Positions 23,792 to 34,711 of a stretch of DNA of 64,000 nt are shown here, in pieces. Under the pieces are notes generated by a model. It was given only the letters and a program-made list of their open reading frames with translations. It had not been told where the DNA came from and ran no database searches. The stretch is taken from contig CM072512.1 in the NCBI GenBank assembly GCA_036898135.1, positions 5,670,636 through 5,734,635 of the forward strand, written 5' to 3'. This DNA is from Oncomelania hupensis (taxonomy: Eukaryota > Mollusca > Gastropoda > Littorinimorpha > Pomatiopsidae). How positions within the stretch are numbered: the stretch's first letter is position 1; every line of letters starts with the position of its first letter. The translations under genes and the position numbers were made by a program.

Positions 23792-24143
23792 AGTATAAAC
23801 CGAGGTCTAGTCCGTGCACACACGCGTTCCATCACACGGACTTTAAAGATCCTGACGCTCACATCCTTAACGGGGGAGTGCCAGCTACATAAAATACAGC
23901 CGCCAATCACTAGGTCCCTTATTCACAATCCACGGGCGCCCAGGATTGTGCTTAGTTCTCCGAGGTGGTAGTAGACCTTGCGCCTAAGGCAAGCACCGGC
24001 GCCCAGGATTGTGCTTAGTTCTCCGAGGTGGTAGTAGACCTGGCGCCTAAGGCAAGCACGGGCGGACGGCTAGAGTTAGACCCTGTATGGGGCCAGCGCC
24101 TTGAGCCGTTCTTGAGCTGGTAAAGCGCTATATAAGAGCGATA
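23792..24143 (+). mobile_element. SINE-A with internal 63-bp duplication
   Basis: Starts in the GTATAAACCGAGGTCTAG block and runs to the AGCGCTATATAAGAGCGATA tail. A 63-bp segment starting GGCGCCCAGGATTGTGCTTA (23935) is tandemly duplicated (23998-24060). The tail is interrupted by a minus-strand SINE-B and resumes at 24340 as AAGAGCGATAAAATAATAAT. Confidence 0.85.
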
Positions 24144-24339
24144 GTTTGTTTGTAGATTATAGTCACACGACACTTTCGCATATAGGTGACTTCTGGACCG
24201 ATTTATACTGACACCAGCGGGCCAGTTGTTGGTAAAGGGGAAAATAATATGATCACACGTTGACCCATCCGGGATTCGAACCAGCGACCCTTCGGTTACT
24301 AAGCAAGACGCTCTTACCAACTGAGCTACCCGGCCCCAC
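24144..24339 (-). mobile_element. SINE-B (subfamily B1), nested in the SINE-A tail
   Basis: A complete minus-strand copy flanked by TAAGAGCGATA (24133-24143 and 24340-24350), an 11-bp target duplication made of SINE-A tail sequence. Box A (TAGCTCAGTTGG) and box B (GGTTCGAATCCC) are intact in its head. SINE-B is therefore younger than this SINE-A copy. Confidence 0.92.
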
Positions 24340-24782
24340 TAAGAGCGATAAAATAATAATAAACAGAAATCCAGAGAAGTGTGTGGTTGTTTTCCATCAG
24401 CGGTACTTTTGTGGGGACCGACCCTTCTTTTCCTGTGGGGTGGTTTCGTCGCTCATTTATGGCGATAAGTAGTCAATGGTTATGTAATTCCATGCGCCCA
24501 ATTATGACTGAGGTTATGATTGAATGAATGATCGCACTGCCATTTCTTCATAACAGTTATGATTTAAATGATTTACGATCACAGCGGGTAGTGTACTGTG
24601 TTAGTCGTTATGTGCATTTTGTGCTGTGGAGATTGTTATTGGTGATGTTGGCAATTCGTCGATATCTGTGTCGTTGTCTGCGTCCAGTAATGACAGACTG
24701 ACTGCGTTATCTTTTAACAATAATACTGTTAATTAGCCTTGACCTTTCTTACTCCAGTTCTATAATAACGTTGTCGTGTGTC

Positions 24783-24872
24783 ATCATCATCATCAATCAT
24801 CAATCATCATCATCAATCATCAATCATCATCATCATCATCAATCATCTTCATCATCGTCATCATCATCATTC
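24783..24872. repeat. ATC/AATC microsatellite
   Basis: CATCAT and CAATCAT units alternate irregularly over about 90 bp. Confidence 0.88.
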
Positions 24873-25174
24873 TTTGTCGGTTTTCTGTCGTTGATACTGT
24901 CTCTACCGAAGGTGATAGTCACTAACGTGGCAACAGTCGTTAACCACCGTTAGTACTAACTGTCGTCATCGTTGTCGTTTTTGTTATTGCTACCGCCGCT
25001 GCTGGTTGTTAAAAGATAAGATTTGGCGAGAAAGCCTCGAAATGACGATACAATACAATACAAAATACAATACAAAACAATACATCTTTATTCACCTACA
25101 ACAGAAATCACAAGCGTGACTATGTGTCGGTAAAATCAAACAATCAAAAGCCATGCAAAAATTACAGATTCACA

Positions 25175-25270
25175 TCACACGTTCAAATCACATATCCACA
25201 TCACATGTTCAAATCGCATATCCACACCACATGTTCAAATCACATATCCACATCACATATCCACATCATT
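25175..25270. repeat. Short CACATGTTCAAATC-type tandem repeat
   Basis: About four units mixing CACATGTTCAAATC and CATATCCACATCA; the period is about 28 bp, irregular. A few imperfect CAATACAA repeats lie upstream at 25050-25085. Confidence 0.75.
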
Positions 25271-25588
25271 CCATCACCTACAACCTTATACCCACACTCT
25301 TTACTAAGAAGTCTAAATACTTGATGATGCTGATGCTGCTCATGATGATGATGATGACGATGAGAGGGGAGAAGATGGAATCGTCTAGCTCTGAAATCCA
25401 CACTACTGCTTCACTACGCTAACTAACATACAACATTACTGATAAAAACGGCAGTGACCCACCGTTTTACCTGATAACAATGTGCTGCATCACGCTCACT
25501 TATCACGACGGGGTGTACATCATTATGTCTTAACATACAGGTCTAGTACAGACAGGTCAGACCTGTACATATTCACAAAAATAGATAC

Positions 25589-25708
25589 GCCTAAGGCAGC
25601 AATTGCGCCCCCCGAGCGGTTTGAGTTAAGAGTCTGTATAGACCTAGTGCCTTGAGCAGTTGGAAAAGTGCTCTATAACTTTTTATAAGAACGATAAATA
25701 AATAAACA
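25589..25708 (+). mobile_element. SINE-A 3' fragment
   Basis: GCGGTTTGAGTTAAGA...TAGTGCCTTGAGCAG, then TGGAAAAGTGCTCTATAA and an AAAT tail. The middle and head are missing. Confidence 0.7.
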
Positions 25709-25709
25709 A

Positions 25710-26490
25710 CAGTAATACTGCAAAAACCTATCTACAATAATTAAAAATGACAAGCTTATAAAGCACGAGTCAATACGCTGTTCAGCGCTAAACTATCAGC
25801 CACAAGCTTTGCTTTACAGGCATGATGAAACGACAAACATAATATAAACCATGGAACATATTACAGATGGTGCAATCGTTATCTTATCAATTGACAGTGT
25901 GCAGGGGATGTAGAGAGTCAATGCCATTGTTGCTTAAAAATGGCCTGCTTTCAACCGATTCAGATTGCCTGCTTGGGACATTGTACTGTTTCTGTGCTTG
26001 CTGATAAAAACAACACAAATGCATACACGCCGAGTTTGGTCACTTCTTTATCTTTATAAGAGTGCCAACGCAATTTAATAGTTTCGATCAAATTGATGCC
26101 TTAAGAACTAATCGAAACACTAGTCCATCATGGGCCATCAACGTCAAGGAGGAATGTAACAAATTCACTGTCCCACCCACCTACCGCGCACGCACCCTCC
26201 CCCACGCCACCCCACCCAACACAACACTCCCCGATCTGAAACATTAACGCCGCGGTCTTCACAACTACTTACATTCCAATCGATTAATCCGATACAGTGA
26301 AAACCTCCAAAGTTCGTTCAAGTACGTAGACTAAACATTCTTTTCTACCGACGTCTTGACCCACGTTGTAAGTAAAGATATCATCAAAACGCGCTGACAC
26401 AGTCCATGAATAGATGTGCCCCCCAACATAGTACGTGCCCCTTCTAACTACGGGCACCTCACCCCAACTCCTATTTCCTACCCCCGCTCT
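25710..26490. other. Gene-free stretch
   Basis: AT-rich unique sequence up to a C-rich run near 26160-26230. No recognisable gene. Confidence 0.4.
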
Positions 26491-26497
26491 CCCCGCC

Positions 26498-26755
26498 ACA
26501 TACTAACACATACACACAGACCCGCGACATACAAACACATACACACAGACCCGCCACATACAAACACACCCACACAGACCCGCCACATACAAACACATAC
26601 ACACAGACCCGCCACATACAAACACATACACACAGACCCGCCACATACAAACACACACACACAGACCCGCCACATACATACACATACACACAGACCCGCC
26701 ACATACAAACACATACACACAGACCCGCCACGTACAAACACATACACACAGAGTA
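26498..26755. repeat. 29-bp minisatellite
   Basis: About nine units of AGACCCGCCACATACAAACA plus CATACACAC (29 bp), with minor CA/CC changes. The Cys/Val-rich ORFs on the minus strand are repeat translations. Confidence 0.92.
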
Positions 26756-26815
26756 TATTAGTGTACACAACTTAAACTGTGAACTCTGTGCCCCTCTCCA
26801 CACCTATACACATAT

Positions 26816-26897
26816 ATAGCGCAGTACACACAATACAGCGCAGTATACACAGTACAGCGCAGTATACACAGTACAGCGCAGTATACACAGTACAGCG
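26816..26897. repeat. 19-bp minisatellite
   Basis: About four units of CAGTATACACAGTACAGCG. Confidence 0.9.
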
Positions 26898-27448
26898 ATT
26901 ACACTTTGTGAACTTTCGTACAGCTGCCTCCTTCACCCCCCACTCCCACACACACCTTTCCCAACCCTCTTCCCATCCTTTCACCAGTTAAAACCCTTCC
27001 TTAATTCTCCCAGACTGTCTGGGTCCCCGAGTGGATAATTAAACTAAAAACTCAGTCCATTGCTAAAGCAAACCTACGATGTCAATGAGTACTAAACGCT
27101 GTGCAATTATTTCAAAATGTAATAAACAGCAATAAGGCAAAACAGCAAGCCTATGCAATGTCAATGAGTACAGCTGGGCGACGTACAGGAATACTGAACT
27201 TAATCACAAGCTAATCATTTGCAACAATACAAGGAGCGCAACAACTACAACAAGTGTACCCTTACCCCCAACCCCCAAAACAAGTTAAAATACAAGTAAA
27301 CTACACCCTCACTCCCTACTCACTCACTTTCTCTCTCCCTCACTCTCTCTCTCCCTCTCTGATCATTCCCGCGGTGCTGAATACATTTGAAACAAATCTG
27401 TAACAACAGCCCAACCACTGTGGTAACAAAAGGAAGGGAAATTTTAGT

Positions 27449-27512
27449 TATTGCCAGCGCCTTCAGCAGGTCGTGAGCTGGAAAAGCGCTAGACCAGAAT
27501 GACAAAACAAAT
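27449..27512 (+). mobile_element. SINE-A 3' tail fragment
   Basis: GCCAGCGCCTTCAGCAGG..GTGAGCTGGAAAAGCGCTA followed by an A-rich tail; only the terminal hairpin region is kept. Confidence 0.65.
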
Positions 27513-27982
27513 ACGATAATTGCTAAAGCATCTCCCAAGATTTACTACTCTTCAATCACATCCATTAGTTTGCGAAAGAAAGTGGCCAGAAAATTGCCTA
27601 CCAAGTCAACTCTTTACCCCCCCCCCCCTCCCCCTGACAACCCCTACCCCACCCAAAAAAACCCAAACAAACTAACGCACATGGATACCTAAAAATAGCA
27701 ATTAACAAGACGAGATATGTAATACTAATAAAATCAATATATCTGTAAGAATCCGGTCCAACTTGCCTTGTCCACAGGCCAGAAACCAATGACGCCTCTG
27801 GGCGTTCTGTTTCTAAGAATATTGTTTACTTTCGACTTGGACAACGTCTCGAGGGTTTTCTCCGGGTACTCCGCTTTGCTCCCCCAGCAACACTTCAGAA
27901 CACAACTAGTATTAGGTAGGTTGGGTTTGGGCGCGCCACAGGCTGCGACTACGTCTTTATCAGGGGAGGCAACCCAGAATTT

Positions 27983-28692
27983 ACCCCTTGGGGTCATGAG
28001 CAATCTTGCCACTGTAGATTGTTCAAACCTATAAAGGGAACAGTGAAAGCCACAGTTGAAAACCTGTCTTTCCTTTATAGGCAAGACAGATTCACTGCGG
28101 CAACAGTACCCCCGTTGGAGTGCCGGGGGTTTTCAGTATAAATAGTATCCCCACTTTATGGAAATTTAGTGCTTTAAATTCCCACTGTCGCTGTCTTCCT
28201 CATTTACTCTTTCCTATTCCTGCTCTGTCCTTCACTCTGCTATACTATCTTCTTCTTCGCTAGATCAATGACCTACCTTTTTTCTTGAAAACTCTTCCTG
28301 GACAAGACTCCTTGTTTGTGTATGAGGTCTGTTGGATCAGCTTGGGAGTGTTGGACGCTTTCTGCCGGGTGGTCACTCGGGCTTCCTATGATTGTACTAT
28401 TTAGCACTATAGGCATTTTATATGTATGTGTTTGGTTAATGATTTATAATGATGTTTGTATTCTATTTTGTTTTTGTAACCGGGGTGTTCGCGTAGTTGA
28501 GGTCAACCCTCAGCCGTCCCCCGCGTGGGATGTCTTTATTGTAAAGTGACTGGCCGGTGGAGGGCATTCAATTTTCCCACTGGGGTTGTTTCAGCAGATC
28601 TTTTATGCGGATCGGGGGTTGTCCGGTCCTGATTTGGCTCGGAAGAGTCCGCTGGACCTAAAGCAACAATAAATCAATCAATCAATCAATCA
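27983..28692 (+). mobile_element. Family-D retroposon, full-length copy 2 (~710 bp)
   Basis: Flanked by perfect 12-bp direct repeats AACCCAGAATTT (27971-27982 and 28693-28704). It has the same first base, internal TATAAATAG and AATC tail as copy 1, with roughly 5-8 percent differences by eye. The 5' end carries GTTCAAACC, which fits a Pol III box B, but I see no convincing box A. Confidence 0.9.
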
Positions 28693-28704
28693 AACCCAGA
28701 ATTT

Positions 28705-29230
28705 CTCGATTAAAGGGACAATAAAGTGTCAACAATCAAATTTAAAACAAAAATTCCATTAAATAACGGCCAACTTTACATATAAAACTGATTGAATGCA
28801 AGCCTAGCAATCGCAACCACTGTACCAGAATCCTCTTCAATTCCGTTGGCTTTCATCCGCTTTGATCATTCCGAAGATCCTGTAGACTAACAATCATTCT
28901 GCAGTATAAGTAGCACACGTTTGTGAGTGGCACCACGCTAGACAGTCATCCAAAGTAATTTTTCACAATTATTCTTTCCATTTATCTTTCTCTTCCTTCC
29001 GTGCTGATAATGAGCTAGCTGGTTGTGAGTAAAAACAGAAACTGCCGTGGCAATCCTTCCTATTTACAGGCCAAATTGCAATCTGTTCCCTTCCTCCATT
29101 ACATTCAATCTGAAGGAATGCCTATAAGGGTGAGTAAGTTCATATACTTATGCCTCATTGTATACCAGCTAGATACACAAGAAGTGTATTTAAAAAAATC
29201 ACACATACAGGAAAACAGAAAGATGGTAAA
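28705..29230. other. Gene-free stretch
   Basis: Unique AT-rich sequence to the GA tract at about 29255; no recognisable gene or element. Confidence 0.4.
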
Positions 29231-29254
29231 AGTGGAATGGGGACAGAGAGAGAC

Positions 29255-29362
29255 AGACAGACTGGCAGAGAGAGAAAGAGAGAGAGAGAGACGGACACAC
29301 ATAGAGATAGTTAGTGAGAAAGAGAGAGATATAGAGGGAGAAAGAGGGAGAGAGAGAGAGAG
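29255..29362. repeat. GA-rich tract
   Basis: GA repeats with ACAGAC and TAGT interruptions. Confidence 0.85.
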
Positions 29363-29640
29363 GTCTCTCCCCACCCTCGCTTTCCTCCCCCGTACGCTAC
29401 CCACTTCCCGATACCCAAGTCTTGTTCGCTCTCGCTCCGTAACGGTATTAACTTCGGGTACAGACTTGAACTTTGACCTCGCCAGTACCTTGTTTTATTC
29501 ACCAGGCCTATGCGTCACAACCACACAGTCTTAGCTTCGAAGAGCTGACGTCAACTGCAAGTCACGCTTCGGCTTTAGAAGTAGTACACATTCTCAATGT
29601 AGTGCAGTACTTAAACGTCGCCATTTATTTATGTCGTCCA

Positions 29641-29697
29641 GTATCGTCCCCTATACGCTTATGTGTCCGGGGACGTTAATCTATATAACTATCTAAC
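29641..29697 (+). mobile_element. Ultra-short (57 nt) retroposon
   Basis: A 57-nt insertion between TATGTCGTCCA (29630-29640) and TATGTCGCCCA (29698-29708), direct repeats with one mismatch. It has stem GTCCCC (29646-29651) and GGGGAC (29669-29674), loop with TATACGC and TGTGTCC, then GTTAATCTA and a TAAC/TATC tail. Size and architecture match 116-173 and 34712-34766. Confidence 0.72.
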
Positions 29698-29814
29698 TAT
29701 GTCGCCCACATAGCTTCGGCAAGTCTTCTACAGGTCGTCTCCAATCGTGGCACTTCATTGTGCTCGACTTCGCGGTAGGTTTTCCCACACCGTGGCCATC
29801 AGTTTCAAATCTTT

Positions 29815-30205
29815 CACAGGATTTTTAAACGTGTTAACTGAAACATGTCATTTCTTAAAGTTCCTTTAAATGTGTGAACTGAGAAATGACATTTTAAAGT
29901 TCTTTTAAACTTGTGAACTAACAAATTTGTTTTTTTTTTTTTTTTTAATTTCCTTTAAACTTGTGGACTGAGATATATATAGCTTTTTAAAAAAAGTTCC
30001 TTTAAATGTGTCAATTGAGAAATGACATTTTAAAGTTCTTTTAAACTTGTGAACTAACAAATTTGTTTTTTTAATTTTCTTTAAACTTGTGGACTGAGAT
30101 ATATAGCTTTTTTTTTTTTTTTTAAAGTTCCTTTAAACGTGTCAACTGAGAAATGATGGCATTTTTAGTTGCTTTAAATTTGTGAACTGAGAAATGATTT
30201 ATTTA
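29815..30205. repeat. AT-rich minisatellite with three-unit higher-order repeat
   Basis: Units of about 40-47 bp share TTTAAA.GTGTGAACTGAG. Three types alternate: one with GAGAAATGACATTTTAAA, one with AACAAATTTGTTTTTT, one with GAGATATATAGC. The order a-b-c, a-b-c, a gives a higher-order period of about 134 bp. Poly-T runs vary in length between copies. Confidence 0.85.
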
Positions 30206-30990
30206 CAACGTTAGTACTAGTGTACCAGTCATCCAGGCTGACTGAATGTCAGTCGCTTTCTTAGCGAAAGCACTATATCTGCCGTGCAACGCCACCCAAA
30301 AGAAGGGCCTAGGGAAAAACAGAACCCACCAAACTTTGGTCTGGCACCAAATCCAACCTAGTATGTATTTTGCTGAAATACCACCAACAAGGACCAAACG
30401 GATAATAGCATGAAACCAAGAACAAAAAGGACGAACAACCGAGAAGATTATTATTTAATATCATTGCGACGTGACATGGAATTGGACGATTCACGAAGAA
30501 TATACTTCGCCGCGAGGCACAGACAAAACCTTGCAGTCGAACAGGCAACAACATCAGACAAATATAAACAATAAAAGACCCGGCGGTTAAGAGTGTGAAA
30601 AGCATCAGACGACAAAATAGCCAACCACATAGTGTAATAATTATCTAACCCAAACAAACAGTCAAATAATGGCAATAGCGAATCAAGCCAGCTAACAACC
30701 TCTGTAGAGCGACATTCAACAATACAATCCACACCACTGCAAACAACCACAGTCAATAACTTCAGATACAATCTTACAAACTGTACCTCCCTCAATCGCA
30801 GCAAGCATAGCCCACAGGACACTCTATTACCCCCTCCCCTCCCCCTCCCAAAGCTTTCAGCCCGTACATTCCTTAGTACAATAAACTTATACACTCATAG
30901 GTCGGTACACATTCTGGTCGCAGAACTGCCGCTCTGACTGCAATCGCCGTAACGTTGGCGTCACCTTTGGAGTACATATCTCGGTAATGA
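30206..30990. other. Gene-free stretch
   Basis: AT-rich unique sequence; the 98- and 147-codon minus-strand ORFs have no recognisable domain. Confidence 0.4.
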
Positions 30991-31004
30991 TAGGTCTATC
31001 GTCT

Positions 31005-31203
31005 TTTAAGGGACCGGGTAGCTCAGTTGGTAAGAGCGTCTTGCTAGTAACCGAAAGGTCGCTGGTTCGAATCCCGGATTGGTCAACGTGTGATCATATT
31101 ATTTTCCCCTTTACCAACAACTGGCCCGCTGGTGTCAGTATAAATCGGTCCAGTAGTCACCTATATGCGAAAGTGTCGTGTGACTATAATCTACATACAA
31201 ACA
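31005..31203 (+). mobile_element. SINE-B (subfamily B1), complete
   Basis: Flanked by TCTATCGTCT (30995-31004 and 31204-31213). The head has box A TAGCTCAGTTGG and box B GGTTCGAATCCC. The anticodon-loop position reads CTAGTAA and the spacing fits tRNA-Thr(AGU), so that origin is likely. The 3' end closes with hairpin GTCAC...GTGAC and TATAATCTAC. Confidence 0.9.
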
Positions 31204-31213
31204 TCTATCGTCT

Positions 31214-31407
31214 AAGAGGGGTCCGGGAAGTTCAGTTGGTAGAGCGGCTTACTAGTAACAGAAATATCTCTGGTTTGAATCCCGGATTGGTCAACGTGTG
31301 ACCCTATTATTTCCCCTTAATCATCAACTGGTTCGCTGAACAGAACAATGTAACCAGTAGTCGTTGCCTATAAGCTCCGGTGTCGTGTGACTATAATACC
31401 TACATCT
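31214..31407 (+). mobile_element. SINE-B (subfamily B2), adjacent to the preceding copy
   Basis: Starts directly after the target duplication of the previous SINE-B. It has the B2 signatures GGTAGAGCGGCTTAC and ATCAACTGGTTCGCTG. Box A is weakened (AAGTTCAGTTGG) and box B reads GGTTTGAATCCC. The 3' end is ...TGTCGTGTGACTATAAT. Confidence 0.85.
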
Positions 31408-31502
31408 GACTTTTGTCTATCGGATCACTTCACCTCTCATTCTACAGAGCTGACCAAACACACGGCTCACCTACGATTTGTCGTATAACAGCAGAAGTTT
31501 CG

Positions 31503-31859
31503 TTCTAATGGCTTTGGATGGAGGACTGCATTGGTAGCCTGCATTGGTAGCCTTGTCATACAGGCTTTTGATGACTTCAATAATTTTATGGCTGATGTTG
31601 TACACTCTCATGGTTGCCCACAGCTGCATGCCAGACTCGGTCAAATGCTTTCTTGAAGTCTACAAACACATGATATAGATGTTGTTGGTGCTGTAGATAT
31701 TTCTCGCAGATTATTCTGAGGTTGAAAATCTGCTCAGTGGTACTTCGCCTTGCCCTGAATCCTGCTTGTTCTACAGCTATGATTTGTTAAGCTTGGAGTT
31801 TCAACCTGTCGAGTATTATTTTCAAGAGGACTTTGATGGGATGGCTGATAAGGTTGATT
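31503..31859 (-). mobile_element. LINE reverse-transcriptase fragment, inverted segment
   Basis: Read on the minus strand: LISHPIKVLLKIILDRLK, a stop at 31787-31789, then EQAGFRARRSTTEQIFNL and FVDFKKAFDRVWH (31625-31670, RT motif A with its catalytic Asp). After one frameshift come WATMRVYNISHKIIEV and SLYDKATNA. The segment runs opposite to the same family's C-terminal end that starts at 31860. One stop and one frameshift make it a pseudogene. Confidence 0.85.
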
Positions 31860-32509
31860 GGACAAGTCGATGACATGCTCACAGTGGTGAAGAAAGGGAA
31901 ACTCCGTTGGTATCGCCACGTCACCAGAGCATCAGGCCTTGGAAAGACCATCCTTGCAAGGCACGGTGCAAGGGGGCAGTTCTTATTTGTGTGCGAGGTC
32001 TACTGTTGTATCAGCTTGGGAATATTGGACGCTTTCTGCCAAATGGTCACTAGGGCTTCCCATAATATTGTTTGGCAATGCGGGCATTTTGTATGTGCGT
32101 GTTTTGTTGATATTTTGTAGTGATGTTTTTGTTCTGTTTTGTTTTTGTGTGCGGGGGTTCGATTGGTTCGAGTGTGGCCTCAGCGTCCCCTGCGTGGAAT
32201 GCCATTGCTGTGCAGTGACTGGTTGGTAAAGTGCCTTCAGTGTTGCCGCTGGGGTTGTTTCGGCGGATCGTTTGTGCGGATCAGGGGTGGGTCCTCTTTC
32301 GGCCAGGTTGTGGTCTTGATTTTGTGGTCCTGATTCGGCTCTCTGCAGTCCGCTGGACCTGTAAGCAATTAATAACTAACTAACTTAACACTGAGCGAAG
32401 CCATGAGGGTTGCTGAAGACAGAGAAAGACGGAGTACGTTGGTTAACGATCATCTGTAGTGCCCCAACGACCTTATGAGTTACGGGATAGGTTAGGTTAG
32501 GATAGGTTT
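31860..32509 (+). mobile_element. LINE 3' end, forward segment, interrupted by a family-D copy
   Basis: GQVDDMLTVVKKGKLRWYRH and SRASGLGKTIL-like codons run to about 31980. Family-D sequence interrupts, and the LINE resumes at 32391 with LSEAMRVAEDRER and a 3' UTR ending in GGTTAGGATAGG repeats (32509). About 60 bp of LINE coding sequence present in the 55278 copy is missing at the interruption. With the inverted RT segment on its left, the copy has the layout of a 5'-inverted retrotransposition product. Confidence 0.82.
31981..32390 (+). mobile_element. Family-D retroposon, diverged 3' portion (copy 4)
   Basis: Corresponds to family D from the CTTGTTTGTGTATGAGGTCT region to GTCCGCTGGACCT..AAGCAAT, followed by an AACT-type tail rather than AATC. 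It is clearly more diverged than copies 1-3. No target duplication was found within the LINE; some LINE sequence is lost. Confidence 0.8.
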
Positions 32510-32584
32510 GAAACTTGAAAGATCACAGGTCAGTTGGAGCAGTACGGGTAACAGGCTTTAAAATATGTTAGTGACTAATAATAT

Positions 32585-32690
32585 CTAGAGAGAGAAAAGC
32601 CTAGACTGGCAAGAGAGAGAAAAGCCTAGACTGGCAAGAGAGACTGGCAAGAGAGAGAAAAGTCTAGTCTGACTAGAGAGAAAAGTGAAC
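32585..32690. repeat. GAGAGAAAAGCCTAGACTGG minisatellite
   Basis: About four irregular units of GAGAGAAAAG(C/T)CTAGACTGGCAA. Confidence 0.85.
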
Positions 32691-32694
32691 TGCT

Positions 32695-33940
32695 GGCCCG
32701 ATTGACAAATGCGTAGCAGAGGACGTCAAAGTGGAGAGTCTAACCTTAGCCTGGGACAGTCTTAGTTACGCATTGTGCGGACGATCCAGCGAGTGAGTGG
32801 AAAAGTTACTAGGTGGTTATACAATTTGACGGCGTGTACGTTTAGTTTTCCCGCCCCGTGCGTTGCGTACAGGGGTTGTAATAAAGGATGATACTTCTAC
32901 GCTGTTCTATCTTCAATAACAACAGGGCCGTGTTGAAACACTAACATCACCTCTAGCACTACTAAGTGACTGCTAGTGGTTGCCGTCTTGTCTAGTTGCT
33001 TTTCACTCACTTTCAGACCAGTATCATAACAAAATAAACTATTTACGTGGTAATGGTTATATAGTAGTTTATTATCTAGCTATTTATCTATCTATGCATC
33101 TATATATTAGTTAGAAAAAGTAGTCCCAGAAAAGTACCCTTATTATGATGATAAAAGTTATTATTGTTATTATTTTTAAAACAATATTAATGAAGAGGGA
33201 AAGGGTATCAAATTAAAACCAAAAAAAGACGAACACCTTTACACAAACACACACAGGAGGTAAATCAATGGTTAAAAGAATTCAACACACACACACGAGG
33301 TAAATCAATGGTTATAAGAACTCTACACACATACACACACGCATACGATTTTAAAACATATTTGCTCGCTCACCCCATCTGCACAGACATACATGGAACA
33401 TATAATTAATCAATGTTGGACTCTTTGTTAGTTATCCGCCTGTAGTGAGCTTACAATACAATAGAATACGACACGGTTTGGGGCTAGTTTTATGAACGAG
33501 TGTAAGGAACGAACAATAATAAACTTGCATCTTTAAGTTATGTATACAATTAGAAGTCTAAATCTCCCGTTCATTAAATTGGCCTCTGATATTACATATT
33601 ATAATTCCTGGCATACATATAAACCCCTTAATACATCACACTTCCTCTTTACATGAAATCTGTATAAATATCAATGCACAATACAAAGATCACTGATAGA
33701 TAATGCAACCAACGACGAACAGTGGGGCGAACGTCGAAGAATGAAGATTGACCAAACAATACGTCGGCCGTTGAACAAAATCGATGACAAAGAACGAAGA
33801 ATTGGACGAAAGTATAAAGAATGCGATGATCGATGATGATGAAAAAGGTGGAGTGTGTTGACGACGAAGATGAAACCTGTTTGCGATCAAGACAAAATCT
33901 GACCTGTCAAGGTGTCCCAGTCACGATCTGCCCCCAAAAA
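32695..33940. other. Gene-free stretch
   Basis: AT-rich with a short tandem block near 33250-33335 in which CACACACAGGAGGTAAATCA recurs with changes. Nothing else recognisable. Confidence 0.4.
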
Positions 33941-33941
33941 G

Positions 33942-34112
33942 GTTAATTGTAGATTAAAGTCACACAACACCGAAGTGTATAGGCGACTGCTGGTCAAATT
34001 ATTCTGACACGGCGAACCGGTGGTAAGGGGAAAATTATATGTGTGGTCAAACGTTGCACAATCCGGGATTCGGTTACTAGTAAGCCGCTCTACCAACTGA
34101 GCTACACGGCCC
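33942..34112 (-). mobile_element. SINE-B (B2), slightly shortened
   Basis: Minus-strand copy ending at its 5' side in GAGCTACACGGCC. Several bases around box B are deleted (the ACCTGGTTCGAA stretch is reduced), so it is probably not transcribable. The 3' hairpin region is intact. Confidence 0.85.
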
Positions 34113-34711
34113 CCCCCCACCCCTCCCTCGCCCACCCGCCGCCCAATCTCCAATCATGTCCCAATACTATAAATAATAAACCACGCAGGTTTTTAAGCGC
34201 ACTTCTGTGGGAATGAAGCGTGTCACGAGCAAAACTGAAGTTGAAACCTGAATAAGGATGAGGAGGGGGATATGCCCTGCCTTCAAAAAGCTTTACCCGA
34301 GGGAAGGGAAGTCCCCAAACCCTCTCTGTATTCGTCAGCATCGAAAAATTACTAATCCAATGCTACCACTGTGTTACTATTTTTTGTTGAAAATCATGCA
34401 ATAATAGCGTGTACTTACCTTTGATTTCATTCTGCGCTGTTGCTAGAAAAAGCTTTAAATAATGTTAATAATTTCCGTCGATCGGTATTGTTGTAGTGTC
34501 GTTGAGAATTTTCTGAAATTACTTGTTTAATGTCGATCGAAGTTTCCAGATCTGTCTGGCGATAGCATGTAAACTGAGGGAGGACTGTTCTATGACGTAA
34601 GACTGTGCGTAGTTCCGGTGGCTATTTTGTTTAATTTTGATTGGGTGTTATTGCGTCATTATCTGGATTGCAGACAGACTATATAAGTAATGCATTGTAT
34701 GTCTGAAAAAG

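Noticed and set aside
26498..26755. Possible CRISPR array (regular 29-bp repeats)
   Set aside because: Units are contiguous with no unique spacers, and the sequence is animal nuclear DNA. The same applies to 52043-52718 and 63295-63578.
30451..30894. 147-codon minus-strand ORF as a membrane protein
   Set aside because: No recognisable family, no repeated or conserved counterpart, and biased composition; chance ORFs of this length are expected in 64 kb.
31005..31080. Genuine tRNA-Thr gene
   Set aside because: Box A and B are present, but the acceptor and anticodon stems do not pair, the sequence continues into a repeated body, and eight copies exist in the window with target duplications. 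It is a SINE head.
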